This document shows positions 61,234 to 64,000 of a stretch of 64,000 nt of DNA, one piece after another. Below the pieces are notes generated by a model. That model ran no database searches. It was not told the origin of the DNA and worked only from the letters and a program-made list of their open reading frames with translations. Within the stretch, counting starts at the first letter, position 1, and each line of letters begins with the position of its first letter. The position numbers and the translations under genes were made by a program. Source of the stretch: an uncultured Roseburia sp. (GTDB lineage: Bacteria; Bacillota; Clostridia; Lachnospirales; Lachnospiraceae); the NCBI GenBank assembly GCA_945787015.1, contig CALZGM010000001.1, positions 1 to 64,000 of the forward strand. The letters run 5' to 3'.

Positions 61234-62160
61234 ATGAAACATAGAAATAGAAACAGGTGGCTTCATGCAGGACTGGTTCTTTGTGCAACGCTGGTACTTA
61301 CGTTTCTGGCGAAACATTATGAGTTTCCGGATATACAAATCAATCATGTAGAGGAAATAACGATTCCCGGAGTCGAAGGAGAATACGAATTTCTGTTTTT
61401 GACGGACCTGCATCTGGCAGTAAAAACGAAAGAAGACCTTGGTCCGCTTGGAAATGCAGACGTACGAATTGCAGGTTTTTCAAATCCGCAGGGAACGGTA
61501 TCGGCAAAGCAATTGCCACAATGGATATCATATGCCAATCAGGAGCAGGTAGATGCTGTACTGATGGGTGGAGATATGTTGGATTATTATTCGGATGCGA
61601 ACGCAGTCTATCTTAAGGAGCAGATGGATAGGCTTACGATGCCGTATCTGTTTACTCTTGGAAATCATGATTTGTTTTCCCCATGGGAGGAAGCGGTTCC
61701 TGCAGAATCCGCCCTTTATGAGTTATGCAAAGGAGGCAATACAGCCTTTCAGATTTTAGAATATGAAGACTTTGTCATCTGTGCCATTGATAACGAGTCC
61801 TATCAGGTAAATGAGGCTTCTTTGGCGGTAATGAAGGAATGGCTTAATGAACATCCGGATAAGCCAATGATTTTACTGGCACATGTTCCGTTTTACACAG
61901 AGCAGATCGAAGGCTTAAAAGAAACTTCCATTCGTGTGTGGGGACAGCCGATTATTATCGGGGAAGGCGCCAGAGACACAACGGCGGTAACAAGGGAGTT
62001 TATGGAGCTGGTTTTTGGAGCGGAAAGCCCGGTTGTGGCAGTTTTTACCGGAGACAACCACTTTTACTATAAGGGAAATTTAACCGATTCCATTCCGCAG
62101 TGGGTGATTGACCCAAGCTTTGCGGGAAATGGAACGATGATTAGAGTTAGAGGGAATTAA
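61234..62160 (+). CDS. Membrane-anchored extracellular metallophosphoesterase
   Basis: Calcineurin-like phosphoesterase of 308 residues with an N-terminal membrane anchor (about 9-27), so the catalytic domain probably faces outwards. All metal-binding motifs are present: LTDLHLA (Asp58, His60), MGGDMLDYY (Asp114), TLGNHDLFS (Asn144-His145-Asp146), LLAHVP and FTGDNHFYY. Such enzymes are uncommon in capsule loci. Here, between glycosyltransferase and polymerase genes, it might remove a phosphate substituent or act on undecaprenyl pyrophosphate or a phosphodiester in the polymer, but the substrate is unknown. It starts 12 bp after the preceding gene. Confidence 0.87.
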   Translation: MKHRNRNRWLHAGLVLCATLVLTFLAKHYEFPDIQINHVEEITIPGVEGEYEFLFLTDLHLAVKTKEDLGPLGNADVRIAGFSNPQGTVSAKQLPQWISYANQEQVDAVLMGGDMLDYYSDANAVYLKEQMDRLTMPYLFTLGNHDLFSPWEEAVPAESALYELCKGGNTAFQILEYEDFVICAIDNESYQVNEASLAVMKEWLNEHPDKPMILLAHVPFYTEQIEGLKETSIRVWGQPIIIGEGARDTTAVTREFMELVFGAESPVVAVFTGDNHFYYKGNLTDSIPQWVIDPSFAGNGTMIRVRGN

Positions 62161-62166
62161 GAAATT

Positions 62167-63570
62167 ATGACGAAAAAAATGTTTCAGGTGTCTAGACTTA
62201 TGGTAATCGGTATCGTCATTTTTGTATGCTGTAACCTGCTGATGGACCAAAAGGTCATGATGCTGGATGGTGACATCATAAGCAGATGCTTTATGTTACT
62301 TTTAGCAGGGGTCACATTCTGGCTGATTTCTGTATTGTATGAAAAAAAGAAAAAAGTATTCAGCCCCGGCTATCTGATGCTGCTGGTGAATGTATTTATT
62401 AACGGAATCGTTTGTCCCTGCTATCTGACCGGAAGCAGACTGAATGAGGGAACCAGAGAAGGAGTCATTCAGCCACAGGATTTCTGGAGTTTGTATCTGA
62501 CAGTATATTTTTTAATTATGTTTGTGGTATTTCTTTACCTGATGTGGGCAAAGCATACAACGATGGAAATCCAAAAAGAGGATTTTATCCGGTACAGCCG
62601 AACGGATGACGCAGCTGTATTCTTCATGGGAATCGTTGTTTTATTCTTTAATTTCCGGTTTGGCTCCACGGGAGTCGTCATGTTTGTCCCGGTACTCTGT
62701 TATTTTGCCATGCGTTTTCTTTATACCGGGGGAAAACTGAATATATATACGATTTTTGACCTTTTGGCAGGACTGTACTGCATTTATCGCATTCGCTACA
62801 GCCGCTACCTGATTGTCGAATATGTGGTGCCGGTTTTGTTGATGTACTTTGTACTTTCAGCAGTAAATGATAACAAAAAGAAGGGGAAAAAGGTTGTGCC
62901 GCTTCTGATTGCGGGTGTCGTTGCTGTGCTGGCTTACGGAATGGTATCCGAACTGATTAAGCTGAATACCTACTGGGGCAGAAATTATAATTTGTTATAT
63001 GAGATTACAAATTTCAAAAGTATTATGGATGCCTGTGCGAGACAGGTCTACCGATTGTTTGGGATCTGGACAGAGTTAGGCGGAAACATCATTCATCATG
63101 TGAACCTCCACGGTTTTTATCATGGAATCACTTATGTGAAGTCCTTTGCCAATGTGCTTGGGTTCGAATATGTCAGTCTGCCGTTGATTTCTGCGAAGTA
63201 TATCTCAGCCGCTTATGCGCAGCCGGGACTTCTTGCAGAAGGCTATGCAAACTTCGGAATTTTCGGCGCAGTTTTAAATTTATTAGTTCCGTTTGCAATT
63301 GCTGAAGGCGCATTAAGCTGGTTTTTGAAAAAGCGGGATTCGCTTGCACTTATGATTTTAACCGTACCATTTACGAAAATCCTGTTAGATGGAGGAACCA
63401 TTAACAATATTGTTTTTGGTATTGCAACCTGTATTTTTGCATTTGCATTTTATATTGTATTGCATTTATTTAAGCTCGAATTGCATGTACCGGGAACGGG
63501 AGATTTGCATTTGATACGGAAGAAGAGAATAGAAAATGTGAATGGAGAACGAAATGGAACCGCTGATTAG
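62167..63570 (+). CDS. Wzy-like polysaccharide polymerase (membrane protein)
   Basis: Integral membrane protein of 467 residues with about twelve membrane segments. Like other Wzy polymerases it has little sequence conservation. Suggestive features are the size, many helices, and a large outer loop (about 270-370) with NLHGFYHGITYVKSFANVLG and EGYANFGIFGAVLNLLVPF; such E-G-Y-x-N-F-G motifs occur in Wzy and O-antigen polymerases. It would join lipid-linked repeat units on the outer face. It follows the phosphoesterase by six bases and overlaps the next glycosyltransferase by 17 bp. No Wzx flippase is in this window and may lie beyond it. Confidence 0.75.
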   Translation: MTKKMFQVSRLMVIGIVIFVCCNLLMDQKVMMLDGDIISRCFMLLLAGVTFWLISVLYEKKKKVFSPGYLMLLVNVFINGIVCPCYLTGSRLNEGTREGVIQPQDFWSLYLTVYFLIMFVVFLYLMWAKHTTMEIQKEDFIRYSRTDDAAVFFMGIVVLFFNFRFGSTGVVMFVPVLCYFAMRFLYTGGKLNIYTIFDLLAGLYCIYRIRYSRYLIVEYVVPVLLMYFVLSAVNDNKKKGKKVVPLLIAGVVAVLAYGMVSELIKLNTYWGRNYNLLYEITNFKSIMDACARQVYRLFGIWTELGGNIIHHVNLHGFYHGITYVKSFANVLGFEYVSLPLISAKYISAAYAQPGLLAEGYANFGIFGAVLNLLVPFAIAEGALSWFLKKRDSLALMILTVPFTKILLDGGTINNIVFGIATCIFAFAFYIVLHLFKLELHVPGTGDLHLIRKKRIENVNGERNGTAD

Positions 63571-64000
63571 TGTGATTATTCCAATTTATAAAGCTGAAAA
63601 ATATCTTGAAAAATGTGTCAGATGTGTGTTGGACCAGACCTACCGCAATCTGGAAGTGATTCTGGTGGATGATGGTTCACCGGATGGCAGCGGTGCAATT
63701 TGCGACAAATTAGCAGCAGAGGATTGTCGTATCCGGGTCATTCATAAAGAAAACGGTGGGGCAGCTACGGCGAGAAACGCAGGTCTGGATATCATGACCG
63801 GCGAGTACATTGCCTTTGTGGATGCGGATGATTACATGGAAGTAAACTATATCGAAGCCTTATACAGGACGCTCAAAGAAAATAATGCGCAGGTTTCCAT
63901 CTGCAGCTTTAAAACCATAGATGAGGAAGGCAACGCGGTAGAAATCGATGAGTTGCATCGAGAGGACTCCGGAAATGAAACCGGAAACGACATTCAGGTA
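63554..64000 (+). CDS. Family 2 glycosyltransferase, cut by window end
   Basis: Only the first 149 codons are inside the window. The translated part has SVIIPIYKAEKYLEKCVRCV, LVDDGSPDGSG, GGAATARNAGLDIMTGEY and FVDADDYMEVNYIEALY (metal motif), which are complete GT-A hallmarks. GGAG at 63544-63547 supports ATG 63554 inside the polymerase gene. It is typical of capsule and exopolysaccharide transferases of the EpsH/CpsJ type. Donor and acceptor are unknown. Confidence 0.9.
   Translation, partial: MEPLISVIIPIYKAEKYLEKCVRCVLDQTYRNLEVILVDDGSPDGSGAICDKLAAEDCRIRVIHKENGGAATARNAGLDIMTGEYIAFVDADDYMEVNYIEALYRTLKENNAQVSICSFKTIDEEGNAVEIDELHREDSGNETGNDIQV

Overview
The window comes from a low-GC, Gram-positive, spore-forming and flagellated anaerobe, most probably a gut Lachnospiraceae (Clostridia, Roseburia/Agathobacter-like). 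The supports are the dipicolinate synthase genes dpaAB (endospores), the mbl-flhO-flhP block plus yvyF and a FlgJ-type rod-binding protein (flagella), the PPi-type phosphofructokinase, lipoproteins with clean lipoboxes, strong AGGAGG-type ribosome sites and sigma-A promoters close to TTGACA-N17-TATAAT. I infer the family from gene content; no 16S rRNA, tRNA, CRISPR array, prophage or insertion sequence is visible. Many long open frames need their start moved to a downstream codon with a proper ribosome site, and I did this wherever the sequence decides it.

Layout. 1-7.7 kb: a DegV/FakB fatty-acid-binding protein behind FabT-like operators, aspartokinase, an L,D-transpeptidase, a 640-bp gap with a candidate minus-strand non-coding RNA, a secreted GH53 galactanase, and dpaAB, whose promoter sits inside the terminator hairpin of the galactanase gene. 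7.8-15 kb: a TSCPD protein, secA, a phosphohexomutase, an anchored SGNH hydrolase, two very long hairpins, and PPi-phosphofructokinase. 15.2-20 kb: an Old-Yellow-Enzyme flavoprotein with a two-subunit aconitase X, and a lipoprotein. 20-25 kb: uvrBA behind a LexA box. 25-28.2 kb: mbl, flhO, flhP and a FlgJ-like gene with a sigma-D-type promoter. 28.3-34.7 kb: recD2, a TrpXYZ-type ABC importer on the minus strand, comFC and yvyF.

34.8-40.3 kb is one operon: two unknown membrane proteins, cdaA and cdaR (cyclic di-AMP synthesis and control), glmM (amino-sugar precursor for the wall) and ptsH. It runs without a visible break into a large surface-polysaccharide locus from 40.3 kb to the window end. 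That locus holds two biosynthetic logics. The first is a dTDP-rhamnose-fed, ABC-exported polymer: rfbD, rfbBAC, Wzm/Wzt with a C-terminal sugar-binding domain, a methyltransferase-kinase-like protein resembling the WbdD chain terminator, and rhamnosyltransferase-like enzymes. The second is an apparently Wzy-type system: a CapD/PglF dehydratase, an initiating phosphoglycosyl transferase, a sugar epimerase, several glycosyltransferases, an anchored metallophosphoesterase and a Wzy-like polymerase. The last glycosyltransferase is cut by the window end.

Most worth following up: the FabT-like control of a FakB gene, the dpaA promoter nested in a terminator, the unannotated RNA at 3.5-4.0 kb, the OYE plus aconitase X pathway, the WbdD/Wzt-like chain-termination pair in a Gram-positive, and the long palindromes between convergent genes.
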